Origin: Betaproteobacteria bacterium
Lineage (GTDB): Bacteria > Pseudomonadota > Gammaproteobacteria > Burkholderiales > CAIKXV01
Assembly: GCA_021298815.1 (NCBI GenBank)
Contig: JAJTHE010000002.1
Location: 62,001 to 126,000 of the forward strand
Direction of reading: 5' to 3'
Length of the DNA stretch: 64,000 nucleotides
The position numbers were made by a program, and so were the translations under genes. This document shows, in pieces, positions 1-8,466 of the stretch (the first letter of the stretch is position 1; each line of letters opens with the position of its first letter). A model generated the notes under the pieces. That model was not told the DNA's origin. It saw nothing but the letters and a program-made list of their open reading frames with translations, and did not search any database.

Positions 1-651
1 GTGCCGCGCTTCGATCCGCGCCGGGACTTCACCCATGTCACGCTGGTCGGCACCACGCCCTACGTGCTGCTGTCCTCGGCGGCGTTCCCGGCGAAGACGA
101 TGCGCGAGGCGATCGACTACCTGCGCGCGAACAGCGGCCGGCTCAACTATGCGAGCGCGGGCGCCGGTACGCTCGGCCACCTGATCACCGAGGCCTTCCT
201 CACCGAACTGCGGGTGACGATGACCCATGTGCCGTACAAGGGCGCCGCGCCGGTCTACCCGGAACTGATGGCCGACCGGGTGTCGCTGTTCTTCGACAAT
301 CCCGGCTCGTCGGTGCAACTGGTCAAGGCCGGCAAGGTACGCGCGCTGGCGGTGAGCCGGCCGGTCGCCGTGCTTCCCGGGGTGCCGACGCTGGTCGAGG
401 CCGGCCTGAAGGGCTTCGACCCGGTGTTCTGGTATGGCGTGGTCGGTCCGGCGGGCCTGCCGCGGCCGGTGGTCGACCGCGTGCAGGGCGAGCTGGCGAA
501 GTCGTTCGCCACCGAGGCCGGCCGCGCAGAACTGGCCGGCTTCGGCGTCGATCCGGTGCTGTCGCGGCCGGAGGCGTTCGAGGCGCAGAACCGCAGCGAC
601 ATCGAACGCTGGGGCCGTGTCGCGCGCTCGCTCGGCCTGAAGCTGGACTGA
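1..651 (+). CDS. Bug/TctC-family substrate-binding protein, 5' end missing
   Basis: C-terminal 216 residues of a periplasmic receptor of the tripartite tricarboxylate transporter family, which binds small carboxylates. The frame is open to the window edge, so the GTG at base 1 is not a real start: the signal peptide and the first lobe motifs (VPFPAGG, NR.GAGG, PDG) are absent. What remains matches the family: DPRRDFTHVTLVG, the LNYASAG segment near residue 48, the HVPYKG motif at about residue 76, the KAGKVRALAVS stretch and the WYGVVGPAGLP segment. A full member has about 325 residues. It faces the leftward esterase genes convergently. The ligand cannot be read from sequence. Confidence 0.93.
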   Translation: MPRFDPRRDFTHVTLVGTTPYVLLSSAAFPAKTMREAIDYLRANSGRLNYASAGAGTLGHLITEAFLTELRVTMTHVPYKGAAPVYPELMADRVSLFFDNPGSSVQLVKAGKVRALAVSRPVAVLPGVPTLVEAGLKGFDPVFWYGVVGPAGLPRPVVDRVQGELAKSFATEAGRAELAGFGVDPVLSRPEAFEAQNRSDIERWGRVARSLGLKLD

Positions 652-672
652 ACGAGCGCCGGCCCGGCCTGC

Positions 673-1524
673 TCAGCCGGCCGCCAGTGCGCGCGCGATG
701 AACGCCTTCACCATCGCATGCGCGCGGTCGGTCTGCGGTCCCGGGTCGGCGACCCAGATGTGGCCGCAGCCTTCGAAGATCTCGCAGGTGCAGTCGCCGC
801 CGGCCTTGCGGTAGGACTCGGCGAACCTGACCTGGATCTCCGGCAGCACGTTGTCGTCGTCGCCGCCCTGCAGGACCAGCATCGGCACCAGGGTGACCTT
901 CTCGCCGCGGTCGAGGATTTCCTGCGGGTTGCCCTCGTGGATGGATTCCGGCGGGTTCCAGTAGGTCGACGACCGGCGCACCATGTCGGCCACGCCGCGC
1001 CGCTCGGCATTGAGGTGGCGCTCGTACGGGTCGCTGATCGGCGAGCGCGTCGCGACATAGCGCAGGCTGGCGTCGATGCCGGGATGGCCGTCCAGCGGCA
1101 GCGCGCGGTAGCGCGGATCGTCCGGTCGCATCGCGACCAGCTGGGCGAGGTGGCCGCCGCTGGAGCTGCCGAGCACGCCCACCGTGGACGGGTCGCCCTT
1201 CCACTGTTCGCAGTTCGCCTTCAGCCAGCGCACGCCGTAGTGCGCGTCCTGCACCGACGCCGGGTAGGGAGCTTCGCCCGCGAGCGTCATGTCGATCGCC
1301 ACCACCAGCAGGCCGCTCGCCGCAAGCGCCTCGTCCATCGGCACGTTGGCGAAGCGGTCCTTGTTGTTCCAGGCGCCGCCGTGCAGGTCGAGCACCACCG
1401 GGAACGGGCCGATGCCCTGCGGCTGGTAGATGCGGGCCATCAGCTGGCGCGTGGGCGTCCTGCGGAACTCGACGTCCCAGGTACGCACTTCGAAGGATGC
1501 ATCCGGGTCGTAGCGGGTGGCCAT
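673..1524 (-). CDS. Alpha/beta hydrolase (esterase/lipase-like), copy A
   Basis: 283-residue alpha/beta hydrolase of the hormone-sensitive-lipase-like type. Visible: oxyanion motif HGGAW at 48-52, nucleophile elbow G-S-S-S-G at 119-123 (Ser121 the likely nucleophile), acidic region GGDDDN near 221-225 and catalytic His in GCGH (His255). The start is the ATG at 1524, preceded by GAGGAGAC; an open frame continues far upstream but only because it shadows the neighbouring gene. No signal peptide, so cytoplasmic. It lies 56 nt downstream of a close paralogue in the same direction, with clear residue-by-residue similarity (ARIYQP, HGGAWNNKDR, YVATRSPISDP), so the pair is a tandem duplication. Substrate unknown. 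Confidence 0.9.
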   Translation of the reverse strand: MATRYDPDASFEVRTWDVEFRRTPTRQLMARIYQPQGIGPFPVVLDLHGGAWNNKDRFANVPMDEALAASGLLVVAIDMTLAGEAPYPASVQDAHYGVRWLKANCEQWKGDPSTVGVLGSSSGGHLAQLVAMRPDDPRYRALPLDGHPGIDASLRYVATRSPISDPYERHLNAERRGVADMVRRSSTYWNPPESIHEGNPQEILDRGEKVTLVPMLVLQGGDDDNVLPEIQVRFAESYRKAGGDCTCEIFEGCGHIWVADPGPQTDRAHAMVKAFIARALAAG

Positions 1525-1580
1525 CGTTGTCTCCTCAAGCTTCGGTGGCGGCCGGATGCCCGGCCGGGTATCCCTGATTG

Positions 1581-2450
1581 TCACGCAGCCGTGCCGCCGC
1601 CGCCCGCCAGCGACCGTGCGATGAAGGCCTTCACGACCTCGATCGCGCGGTCGGTCTGCGGCCCCGGGTCGTCGACCCAGGCATGGTCGCAGCCCTCGAA
1701 GATCTCGAGATCGCAGGTCCCGCCAACCGCCCGCCAGGATCCGGCGAAGCGTTCCTGCAGGCCGGGCAGCACGTTGTCGTCGGCGCCGCCCTGCAGCACC
1801 AGCATCGGCGGCACCTCGACCGGTTCTGCGCGGTCGAGGATGGCCTGCGGGTTCGCCTCCGAGATCGTCTGCCAGGGCTTGAAGTAGCGATGGCTGTTCT
1901 CGATCATCTCGGTCCAGTCGCGCGCCTTCGCATGCTCGTAGCGCGCCAGCGGATCGCTGATCGGCGACCGGGTCGCGACATAGCGCACCCCGCCGGCGTC
2001 CAGGCCCGGTGCCTCGGCCAGCGGCAGCGCGCCGTACACCGGCTTGTGCGGCTGCATCGCGATCAGCTGGGCGATATGGCCGCCGCTGGAGCTGGCGACG
2101 ATGCCGAGCAGGTCCGGGTCTGCATTCCATTCGCGCGCATGCGCCTTCAGCCAGCGCACGCCCAGGTGCGCGTCCTGCACGTTGGCTGGATAGGGTGCCT
2201 CCGGCGCTCTCGTGAGGTCGATCGACACCAGTAGCAGGCCGCTGGCCGCCAGCGCATGCGCCATGATCGGGTTGTGCAGCCGGTCCTTGTTGTTCCAGGC
2301 GCCGCCATGCAGGTGCAGCACCGGCGGGAAGGGGCCCGGTCCGGCCGGCTGGTAGATGCGCGCGAGCAGGGTGCGCGTCGGCACCTTGCGGAATTCGATG
2401 TCCCTGCACTCGACGGCGACGATCGCGGCGGGATCGTACGGTACGGACAT
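1581..2450 (-). CDS. Alpha/beta hydrolase (esterase/lipase-like), copy B
   Basis: 289-residue paralogue of the downstream hydrolase, colinear from residue 1 to the end. HGGAWNNKDR at 48-57, nucleophile elbow A-S-S-S-G at 119-123 (Ser121), a GGADDN acidic stretch and GCDH with the catalytic His. The glycine that normally opens the elbow is alanine here, while copy A keeps glycine. Start is the ATG at 2450 with a purine-rich GGAGGCTGTC just upstream. The two copies probably form one transcript; divergence between them suggests different acyl or ester substrates, but no neighbour identifies these. Confidence 0.9.
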   Translation of the reverse strand: MSVPYDPAAIVAVECRDIEFRKVPTRTLLARIYQPAGPGPFPPVLHLHGGAWNNKDRLHNPIMAHALAASGLLLVSIDLTRAPEAPYPANVQDAHLGVRWLKAHAREWNADPDLLGIVASSSGGHIAQLIAMQPHKPVYGALPLAEAPGLDAGGVRYVATRSPISDPLARYEHAKARDWTEMIENSHRYFKPWQTISEANPQAILDRAEPVEVPPMLVLQGGADDNVLPGLQERFAGSWRAVGGTCDLEIFEGCDHAWVDDPGPQTDRAIEVVKAFIARSLAGGGGTAA

Positions 2451-2556
2451 GACAGCCTCCAGGCGGCCGGTGGTGGCCGGCGGGCAGGCATTGTCACGCA
2501 GATCGCCCCGGCCCGCAGGGCAGGCATGTGGCGGCCGTGGGGTGCAGTCAGCAGGG

Positions 2557-2586
2557 AAGGCGGCGGACCCTGCGGCCCGCCGCCTT
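2557..2586 (-). terminator. Strong hairpin just after the selenoprotein stop codon
   Basis: Perfect 10-bp inverted repeat (AAGGCGGCGG / CCGCCGCCTT) around a 10-nt loop, starting 5 nt past the stop codon of the peroxiredoxin gene. It has no U-tract, so it is a factor-independent terminator only in a loose sense; it could instead protect the 3' end of the message. It separates the peroxiredoxin gene from the hydrolase pair downstream. Confidence 0.45.
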
Positions 2587-2591
2587 CACGC

Positions 2592-3053
2592 TCAGATGGC
2601 TGCCAGCCTGGCCAGCAGGTCCGCGCTTTCCGGGACGGTGCCCGGTGCGTAGACATGCGAATGCCGGACGATGCCGGTGGCGTCGACGATGAACACCGAA
2701 CGTGCATCCATGCCACGTTCATCGTTGAACACGCCATAGGCGCGGCCGATGCTGCCGTGCGGCCAGTAGTCGGACAGCAGCGGGAATGGCAATCCGCCGA
2801 GCGATTCCGCCCAAGCCTTCAGGCTCGGGACGGGGTCGGCGCTGATCTGCAGGATTTCTGCGTCGAGCGCCTGGAATTGTGCGTAGTTCTCACGGAACCC
2901 GCTCACTTGGTTCTTTCACCCACCGGTGAATGCGAACGGCAGGAAGGTCACCACGGTACGCCGGCCGCGGAAGCTGGCGAGCGTGAGCGTGGCACCGGTA
3001 TGCGATGCGAGCGAGAAATCCGGCGCGGCTGTGCCGGGTTGAAGAGCGGCCAT
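2592..3053 (-). CDS. Peroxiredoxin-like selenoprotein (Sec46, in-frame UGA)
   Basis: Read from the ATG at 3053 with UGA (2918-2916) as selenocysteine, this gives a complete 153-residue thioredoxin-fold peroxiredoxin of the AhpC/TSA-BCP type: PGTAAPDFSLAS near the N-terminus, TVVTFLPFAFTGG-U-KNQV around the active site, then FRENYAQFQAL, ISADPVPSLKAW, FPLLSDYWPHG, SVFIVDATGIVRHS. The UGA sits exactly at the peroxidatic cysteine of the family TxxC motif, and both flanks stay in one frame without indels. There is no resolving Cys close by, so a 1-Cys mechanism with an external reductant is likely. Without recoding, only a 104-residue fragment without the active site could start, at a GTG at 2906. 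A hairpin resembling a bacterial SECIS follows the UGA. Alternative: Cys codon TGC/TGT mutated to TGA in a dying gene, which I consider less likely. Confidence 0.85.
2879..2906 (-). promoter_or_regulatory. Candidate bacterial SECIS hairpin of the peroxiredoxin mRNA
   Basis: Downstream of the UGA the mRNA can fold: GUUC/GAAC (2898-2895 with 2889-2886) around the 5-nt loop CGUGA, extended by a G-U pair, GC pairs with a bulged A, and a basal GUG/CAC helix. The apical loop begins 21 nt after the UGA and its second base is G. Both match the known loose rule for SelB-binding bSECIS elements (loop roughly 16-37 nt after UGA, G in the first two loop positions). Folding was done by eye. Confidence 0.6.
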
Positions 3054-3125
3054 GGACGATTCTCCTTGGGCGGGTCGCGGTGCGGGAACGTGCACCGTAC
3101 CGCCATCCTAGCCTAGTCCGCGGCG

Positions 3126-4334
3126 TCAGTGCCGCTTGTCGGAGACGACACGCCCTTCCTTGAACACCAGCCGCAGCTGCCGCACATGGTCGACGTTGTC
3201 CAGCGGGTTTGCCCCGACCACGATCAGGTCGGCCAGCTTGCCCACCTCCACCGTGCCCAGGTCGTCTGCGGCCTCGCAGACCATCGCGGCATGCTTCGTC
3301 GCCGCCAGCAGAACCTGCCAGGGTGTCGCGCCGTCCTTCGCCCACAGGCCCATCTCGAGCAGCCCGGCATCCTTCAGGGGCCGGATGTCGGACCCCAGCG
3401 CCATCTTCACGCCGGCATCCAGGGCCTTGCGGAACCAGGTGGCATGCACGTCGCTCGCCGCGTCGGCGCGGCAGCAGAGGGAGTGCGCGAGGTTCTTCTG
3501 CTGCACGTAGGCGCGTTCCCACTCGTTGCCCGCCTGCTCCGGGGTGAGATGGCTGATCGCCAGCGTCGGCACGTACCAGGTGTCGTGCTTGAGCATCAGC
3601 TCGATGCACTCGTCGTCCATGATGTAGCCGTGCTCGATGCTGTGCGCACCCAGGACCACCGCGTGCTTGACCGCCTGCGGATTGGTGGCATGGGCCATCA
3701 CCTTGAACTCGCGCTGGCGGCAGATCTCGAACGCAGCCTCGAGCTCGTCCTTCAGCAGGAACGAATGCCAATGGCGGTCCCAGGCCGGACCCATTATGCC
3801 GCCGGACAGGTTGAGCTTGATGTGGTCAACGCCGTTCTTGATCTGCTCGCGGATCGCCTTCACGAAGCCGTACGGGCCGTCGCATTCGACCGCATGGCCG
3901 CTGGTCAGGAAGTGGCCGCCGGTGGTGGTCAGGAAGTTGCCGCTGGCGTAGAGCCTCGGCCCGACGAACTGGCCGGAGTCGAACGCCCGCTTCCAGGCGA
4001 CATCCATGAAATGGTGTGCGCCCGCGCAGCGGAAGCCGATGATGCCCGACTCGGTGAGCGCGCTCATCAGCCGGTGGCCGAACAGCGCGACCTGGTCGGC
4101 GATCGGCATCTCGGCGAGGGTCATGAAGTAGTCGGGGTGGATGTGCACGTCCCACAGCCCGGGCATCAGGTATTCGCCGGCCAGGTCGATGACGGTCGAA
4201 TCGCCGGTGGCGGGCTGCCGTCCGTCGCGCAGGATCTCGGTGATGCGGCTCTTCTCGATGACGACCGAACAGCCGGGGCTTGCAACCGGCGATACGCAAT
4301 CGATCAGCGTGGCATTCGTGAGTACCGTTCGCAT
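3126..4334 (-). CDS. Amidohydrolase family protein (imidazolonepropionase/prolidase-like)
   Basis: 402-residue metal-dependent hydrolase of the amidohydrolase superfamily. Metal ligands are recognisable: HIH at 64-66 after LMPGLWDV, Lys173 in HIKLN (the usual carbamylated lysine position), His215 in MAHATN, His235 in SIEHG and the late Asp in ALGSDIRP. The start is the ATG at 4334; the frame extends further up but those residues have no family character. It is read with the Bug receptor and cyclodeaminase-like genes upstream, so it may act on the compound they import or handle. Substrate undetermined. Confidence 0.88.
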   Translation of the reverse strand: MRTVLTNATLIDCVSPVASPGCSVVIEKSRITEILRDGRQPATGDSTVIDLAGEYLMPGLWDVHIHPDYFMTLAEMPIADQVALFGHRLMSALTESGIIGFRCAGAHHFMDVAWKRAFDSGQFVGPRLYASGNFLTTTGGHFLTSGHAVECDGPYGFVKAIREQIKNGVDHIKLNLSGGIMGPAWDRHWHSFLLKDELEAAFEICRQREFKVMAHATNPQAVKHAVVLGAHSIEHGYIMDDECIELMLKHDTWYVPTLAISHLTPEQAGNEWERAYVQQKNLAHSLCCRADAASDVHATWFRKALDAGVKMALGSDIRPLKDAGLLEMGLWAKDGATPWQVLLAATKHAAMVCEAADDLGTVEVGKLADLIVVGANPLDNVDHVRQLRLVFKEGRVVSDKRH

Positions 4335-4365
4335 CGTGTACTTCCCGTGTCGTTGTCGATGGCCG

Positions 4366-5385
4366 TCAGTCGATCCGGGCCCCGGAGGCCTTGACCACCT
4401 TCGCCCACTTCGCCGCATCGGCGCGCTGGAATTCCGCGAACTGCTCGGGGGTGTTGCCGACGACCTCGGCGCCGAGGTTGGCCATCGTGTCGCGCACGTC
4501 CTGCATGCGCAGGATCTTCACCAGGTCGGAATGGAGCCGGGCGATGGCTTCGCGCGGCGTGCCGGCAGGTGCGAACACGCCGAACCACTGCAGCGCATCG
4601 AAGCCGGGCAGGCCCGATTCGGCCACCGTGGGCACCTCGGGCATGATCGCCGAACGCTTCGGGTTGGTCACCGCCAGCGCCTTCAGCCGGCCAGACTTCA
4701 CATAGGGCAGGAAGGACACCGCGGTGCCGAACATCAGCGCGACCTGGCCGCTGGCGAGGTCGGCCAGCGCCGGGGTATCGCCCTTGTACGGCACGTGCAG
4801 CATGCGGATGCCGGCCATCGCGCCGAACTGCTCGCCGACCAGGTGCGAGATGCCGCCGTTGCCGGAAGACGCGAAGGCGAGCGCGCCGGGGCGCTGCTTC
4901 GCCAGCGCGATCAGCCCGCGCACGTCCTTTGCGGGGATCGATGGATGCACCGCGAGCAGGATGGTCGCGCTCGCCGCGAGCGTCACCGGCGCGAAGTCGC
5001 GCACCGGGTCGTAGGGCAGCTTCGCGTACAGCGCCGGTGCGACGGCATGCGTGCTGCTGGTGCCGAGCAGCAGCACATGGCCGTCGGGGGCCGCCCTGGC
5101 GGCGAGGTCCGAACCGATGGTGCCGCCGGCACCGCCGCGATTGTCGACCACCACCGGCTGCCCCAGCGTGTCGGACAGCTTCTGCGCCAGCAGGCGGCCG
5201 ACGATGTCGGTGGCGCCCCCGGCCGGGAACGGCACGATCAGCCGCAGCGGCTTGGACGGGAAGGCCTGGGCATGCAGCCCCGCTGCTGCCAGTCCGACGA
5301 CAAGCCCGAGACCGAGGCGCAGGCCCGGTGCGAGGGCGCGCATGCGCGCGGCGTGCGGCGAGGGCGAAGGCAAGGGCATTTTCAT
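4366..5385 (-). CDS. Bug/TctC-family substrate-binding protein
   Basis: 339-residue receptor with a Sec signal peptide (hydrophobic stretch LGLGLVVGLAAAG, cleavage near LHAQAFPSK). Family motifs in order: LIVPFPAGGATD, VVVDNRGGAGGTIG, PDGHVLLLG, the KLPYDPVRDF segment, FASSGNGG and HVPYKGDTP. Its ATG overlaps the stop of the ornithine cyclodeaminase-like gene by 4 nt (ATGA), so the two are translationally coupled; a second in-frame ATG lies at 5379. No membrane components (TctA/TctB) are near, as is usual for orphan Bug proteins. Confidence 0.94.
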   Translation of the reverse strand: MKMPLPSPSPHAARMRALAPGLRLGLGLVVGLAAAGLHAQAFPSKPLRLIVPFPAGGATDIVGRLLAQKLSDTLGQPVVVDNRGGAGGTIGSDLAARAAPDGHVLLLGTSSTHAVAPALYAKLPYDPVRDFAPVTLAASATILLAVHPSIPAKDVRGLIALAKQRPGALAFASSGNGGISHLVGEQFGAMAGIRMLHVPYKGDTPALADLASGQVALMFGTAVSFLPYVKSGRLKALAVTNPKRSAIMPEVPTVAESGLPGFDALQWFGVFAPAGTPREAIARLHSDLVKILRMQDVRDTMANLGAEVVGNTPEQFAEFQRADAAKWAKVVKASGARID

Positions 5386-6350
5386 ACGCCGCCTTCCGGC
5401 ATCACCATGCCGAGGCTGCGTTCCTTCGCGCGCTGGTAGGCGAGGTGGGCAAGCGCGATGTCCTGGCTGGCCATGCCCTGGGTGACGATCAGCGCCCGCT
5501 GCCTCGGATCGGTGCGCCCGGGATGCCGGCCGCCGACCACCTCGGCCACGGTGGCGTCCACCCAGCCCGGGCCCTCCTGGCCGAACAGCTCGAGCAGTTC
5601 CTTCTGCAGCTGCTCGCGGCTGTCGACGACGAACAGGTCGGCCTGCTCGGCATAGTCGCGGCCCGGCTCGGCAGTGTCGAGGGTCGCCACCACCGCGCCC
5701 GGCGCGATCCAGTCGGCCTCGATCAGCGCCTTGCCGCTGTTGGTGGCGGTGAGCACCAGGTCGGCGCCGGCCACCGCGGCCTGGATGCTGTCCATCGCGC
5801 GCGCGGGGACCTTGTAGTGCGACTCTGCGCGCTGCGCCAGCGCCTCCCGAGTGTGCGGACGGCGCGACACCACGCGCACCTCGCGCAGCTTGAACAGCTT
5901 CGAGTAGTACTCGAGCGCGGTGGTCGCCAGGTTGCCGGCGCCGACCAGCGCCAGCACGCCGGCATCGGGCAGCGCCAGCTTGCGCGCCGCCATCACGATC
6001 GAGGCGACGGTGCGCTGCGCATAGCTCCAGGTCTCGTCGACGAAGGCTAGCGTACGCGAGGATTCGGCGTCGACCACCACCACGTAGCGGGTCGCGTTGC
6101 GCGAGTTCTCTTCGGTCGACAGGTGCGCCACCACTCGGAAGCCGGCGATCGCCAGCGGGTCGAGGATGCAGGCCTTCAGGTGGTAGTGGTTCTCGTGCAC
6201 GTCGCGCATGTTCATGTTGCGCGGCGACGGCCAGCGGATCTTCCCTTCGGCATCCCAGGCCACCACGCGCTCGATCTGTTCGATCACGTCCTGCGAGGTG
6301 AGCAGGGACTGGCACTGGCTCGATGTGAGGTAGACGGGCGGGGTCTGCAT
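5382..6350 (-). CDS. Ornithine cyclodeaminase/mu-crystallin family protein
   Basis: 322-residue protein with the family layout: an N-terminal dimerisation/substrate domain and a Rossmann domain with VGAGN at 136-140. ENHYHLKACI and GFRVVAHLS in the first half fit substrate-binding strands. Members of this family are NAD(P)-dependent amino-acid cyclodeaminases, imino-acid reductases or opine-type dehydrogenases, and the exact reaction cannot be told here. First gene of a leftward run with a Bug receptor and an amidohydrolase; it diverges from the LLM oxidoreductase genes across about 120 bp that must hold both promoters. Confidence 0.9.
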   Translation of the reverse strand: MQTPPVYLTSSQCQSLLTSQDVIEQIERVVAWDAEGKIRWPSPRNMNMRDVHENHYHLKACILDPLAIAGFRVVAHLSTEENSRNATRYVVVVDAESSRTLAFVDETWSYAQRTVASIVMAARKLALPDAGVLALVGAGNLATTALEYYSKLFKLREVRVVSRRPHTREALAQRAESHYKVPARAMDSIQAAVAGADLVLTATNSGKALIEADWIAPGAVVATLDTAEPGRDYAEQADLFVVDSREQLQKELLELFGQEGPGWVDATVAEVVGGRHPGRTDPRQRALIVTQGMASQDIALAHLAYQRAKERSLGMVMPEGGV

Positions 6351-6469
6351 GGCTGGGCTCCGGCGGGGCTGTTGATTCGTTTCCCGAGTCTACCTCCGGT
6401 TCCGCCTGCAAGGCCCGGCCGCCATGCTATCTTCCCGTGATCAAAGCTTGCAGCCGGGACGGGGGTGCT

Positions 6470-7468
6470 ATGTCGCTAGGGGTCTACTTCGACGGGTTCT
6501 GCCCCACCCGCGAGATGCTCGAAGTCGCGCAGGCGGCCGAGGCGGCTGGCGCCGACAGCCTGTGGTTCGCGCAGCACATGGGCTTCCGCGAGGCGATCGT
6601 CTGGGCGACGGCCGCGGTCAGCGTGACCTCCACGATCCGGCTGGTGCCGACGGCGATCAGCCCGTACCTCTGGCCACCGTTGCCGGTGGCGATGTCGATG
6701 TCCACCCTGGCCGAGTATGCCGGCCCGCGCACCTCGCTCGCGGTGTCGGTGGGCAACGTGCTGAACCTGGCCGAGTCGGGCGCCGAGCCGGTGAAGCCGG
6801 TGCGCGTGATGCGCGAATACGTGCAGATGCTGCGTGCGCTGTGGGCCGGCGAGCCGGTGCAGGCCGACGGCGAACTGCACCGGCTGCGCGGCGCGAAGAT
6901 GATGTTCGAACGCGGCGTGCAGTGCCCGCTGTACGTGGCCTCGACCGGGCCGCAGGTTCTGAAGCTGGCCGGCGAGATCGGCGACGGCATCCTGCTGTCC
7001 GGGGCGCTGACCCTCGAATCGTGCCGCTCGATGCTGACCCATGTCGACGCCGGCATCGCGGCAGCCGCGCGCGACCCCAGGTCGGTGCGCAAGGCCGGGT
7101 TCATCCTGCTGTCGATCGCCGGGGACGGCCATGTCGCGCGCCAGGAGATGCTGCGCAAGCTCGCCTTCCTGTTCCGCAGCAAGGGGCATGCGGCGAACAT
7201 CGCCACCGCCAACCTCGGCATCGACCATCCGGCGATCATGGCCGCCTATGCGCGGCACGATCCCGAGGCGGCCCTGCAGTACCTGCCCGAGGCGGCGGCC
7301 ACCACCTTCGCCGTGTCCGGCACGCCGCGCGAATGCCGCGACCAGCTCGCGGCCTACCTCGCCTCCGGCATGGACGAACCCATCGTCGAGGTGACCGGCA
7401 CGGCGGACCAGCGGCGGCTGGCGATCGAACTGATCCGCGACGTCTGCGGCAAGGCAGGGGGACGGTGA
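6470..7468 (+). CDS. LLM class flavin-dependent oxidoreductase 1
   Basis: 332-residue luciferase-like monooxygenase/F420-dependent reductase fold: VYFDGFCPTREMLEVAQAAE at the N-terminus, GADSLWFAQHMGF, then VTSTIRLVPTAISPY and the LYVASTGPQVLKLAGEIGDG segment typical of flavin-binding TIM barrels. The ATG at 6470 follows GGGACGGGGG; a GTG at 6437 would add 11 residues without family character. Its stop is separated by 2 nt from the ATG of a paralogue, and a glutathione S-transferase follows. Together they suggest oxidative cleavage of a xenobiotic or thioether, but that is inference. Confidence 0.9.
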   Translation: MSLGVYFDGFCPTREMLEVAQAAEAAGADSLWFAQHMGFREAIVWATAAVSVTSTIRLVPTAISPYLWPPLPVAMSMSTLAEYAGPRTSLAVSVGNVLNLAESGAEPVKPVRVMREYVQMLRALWAGEPVQADGELHRLRGAKMMFERGVQCPLYVASTGPQVLKLAGEIGDGILLSGALTLESCRSMLTHVDAGIAAAARDPRSVRKAGFILLSIAGDGHVARQEMLRKLAFLFRSKGHAANIATANLGIDHPAIMAAYARHDPEAALQYLPEAAATTFAVSGTPRECRDQLAAYLASGMDEPIVEVTGTADQRRLAIELIRDVCGKAGGR

Positions 7469-7470
7469 GC

Positions 7471-8466
7471 ATGCGGCCGAAGAGACTGGGTATCCGCTTC
7501 GAGGGGTTCGAGGGCCTGGACGAGGCGCGCGCGCTGGCGCGCGACGCGGAGGCGGCGGGGGCGTCCAGCATCTGGATGACCCAGCACCTGGGCGGACGCG
7601 ACGCGCCGACGCTGGCCACCATCATCGCCTCGGGCACCACGCGCATCCGGGTGGTGCCGTCCAACCTGTCGCCGTTCATTGCGCACCCGACCACGGTCGC
7701 GATGATGCTGGCGACGCTGTCGGAATTCGCGCCCGGCCGAGTGGCGGCGTCGATCGGCATCGGCAACCCGCTCGACCTGTCGCAGTCGGGCGCGGTGGTC
7801 GAGCAGGCCGAGGATGCCGTCTGCGACTTCGTCGGCGCGCTCGACCGCCTGTTCGCGCGCAAGCCGGTGGAGTTCACCGGGCGCACCTTCTCGCTCGGCG
7901 GCGCGAAGCTGAACGTGGCCGCCGGCGTGGCGATCCCGGTCTACATCACCTGCCTCGAGCCGAAGATGGCGCGCCGCGCGGGCGCCACCTCGGCCTCGCT
8001 GCAGCTGTCCGCCGGCTTCTCGCCGGCGTTCGCCGGCGCCTGCGTCGAGGCGTTCGACGGCGGCGCGTCCGATGCCGGCATCGATGCGTCGGCCCGGCCG
8101 CGTGCCTGCTTCGCCTATTTCGGCACCGACGAGCGCGAGTCGTTCGAAGGCGTGCGGCGCAAGCTGGCCTACCTGTTCCGCAACCGGCTGATGGCCGAGA
8201 ACATCCGCCTGTCCGGCCTGCCGATCGACCAGGGGACGATCATCGAATGCGTGGCGCGGCGCGACCTCGACGCCGCGACGAAGCTGGTGCCCGACGCCGC
8301 GGTCGAGGCCTTCGCGGTCACCGGCAGCCTCTCGACCTGCGCGGCGACGGTGCGCCGCTTCTTCGATGCCGGCATCGACGAGATGCTGATCAACGTCGGC
8401 TCCACCGAGGCCGAGCGCAAGGCCGCGTTCGACCTGATCGCCGCGGTCAACGCAGGGGCAGCCTGA
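7471..8466 (+). CDS. LLM class flavin-dependent oxidoreductase 2
   Basis: 331-residue paralogue of the gene just upstream (RFEGFEGLDEARALARDAEA, GASSIWMTQHLGG, TTRIRVVPSNLSPF, VYITCLEPKMARRAG). An in-frame GTG at 7465 would overlap the previous stop as GTGA and add two residues, and is an equally possible coupled start. Its own stop overlaps the next ATG by one base (TGATG). The pair may work as two related enzymes or as a heteromer, as in bacterial luciferase-type systems; the sequence does not decide. Confidence 0.89.
   Translation: MRPKRLGIRFEGFEGLDEARALARDAEAAGASSIWMTQHLGGRDAPTLATIIASGTTRIRVVPSNLSPFIAHPTTVAMMLATLSEFAPGRVAASIGIGNPLDLSQSGAVVEQAEDAVCDFVGALDRLFARKPVEFTGRTFSLGGAKLNVAAGVAIPVYITCLEPKMARRAGATSASLQLSAGFSPAFAGACVEAFDGGASDAGIDASARPRACFAYFGTDERESFEGVRRKLAYLFRNRLMAENIRLSGLPIDQGTIIECVARRDLDAATKLVPDAAVEAFAVTGSLSTCAATVRRFFDAGIDEMLINVGSTEAERKAAFDLIAAVNAGAA

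Noticed and set aside
673-2409. 578-codon fusion of two esterases
   Set aside because: The N-terminal half is an off-frame reading of the second esterase gene. Two separate genes with their own ribosome binding sites fit better.
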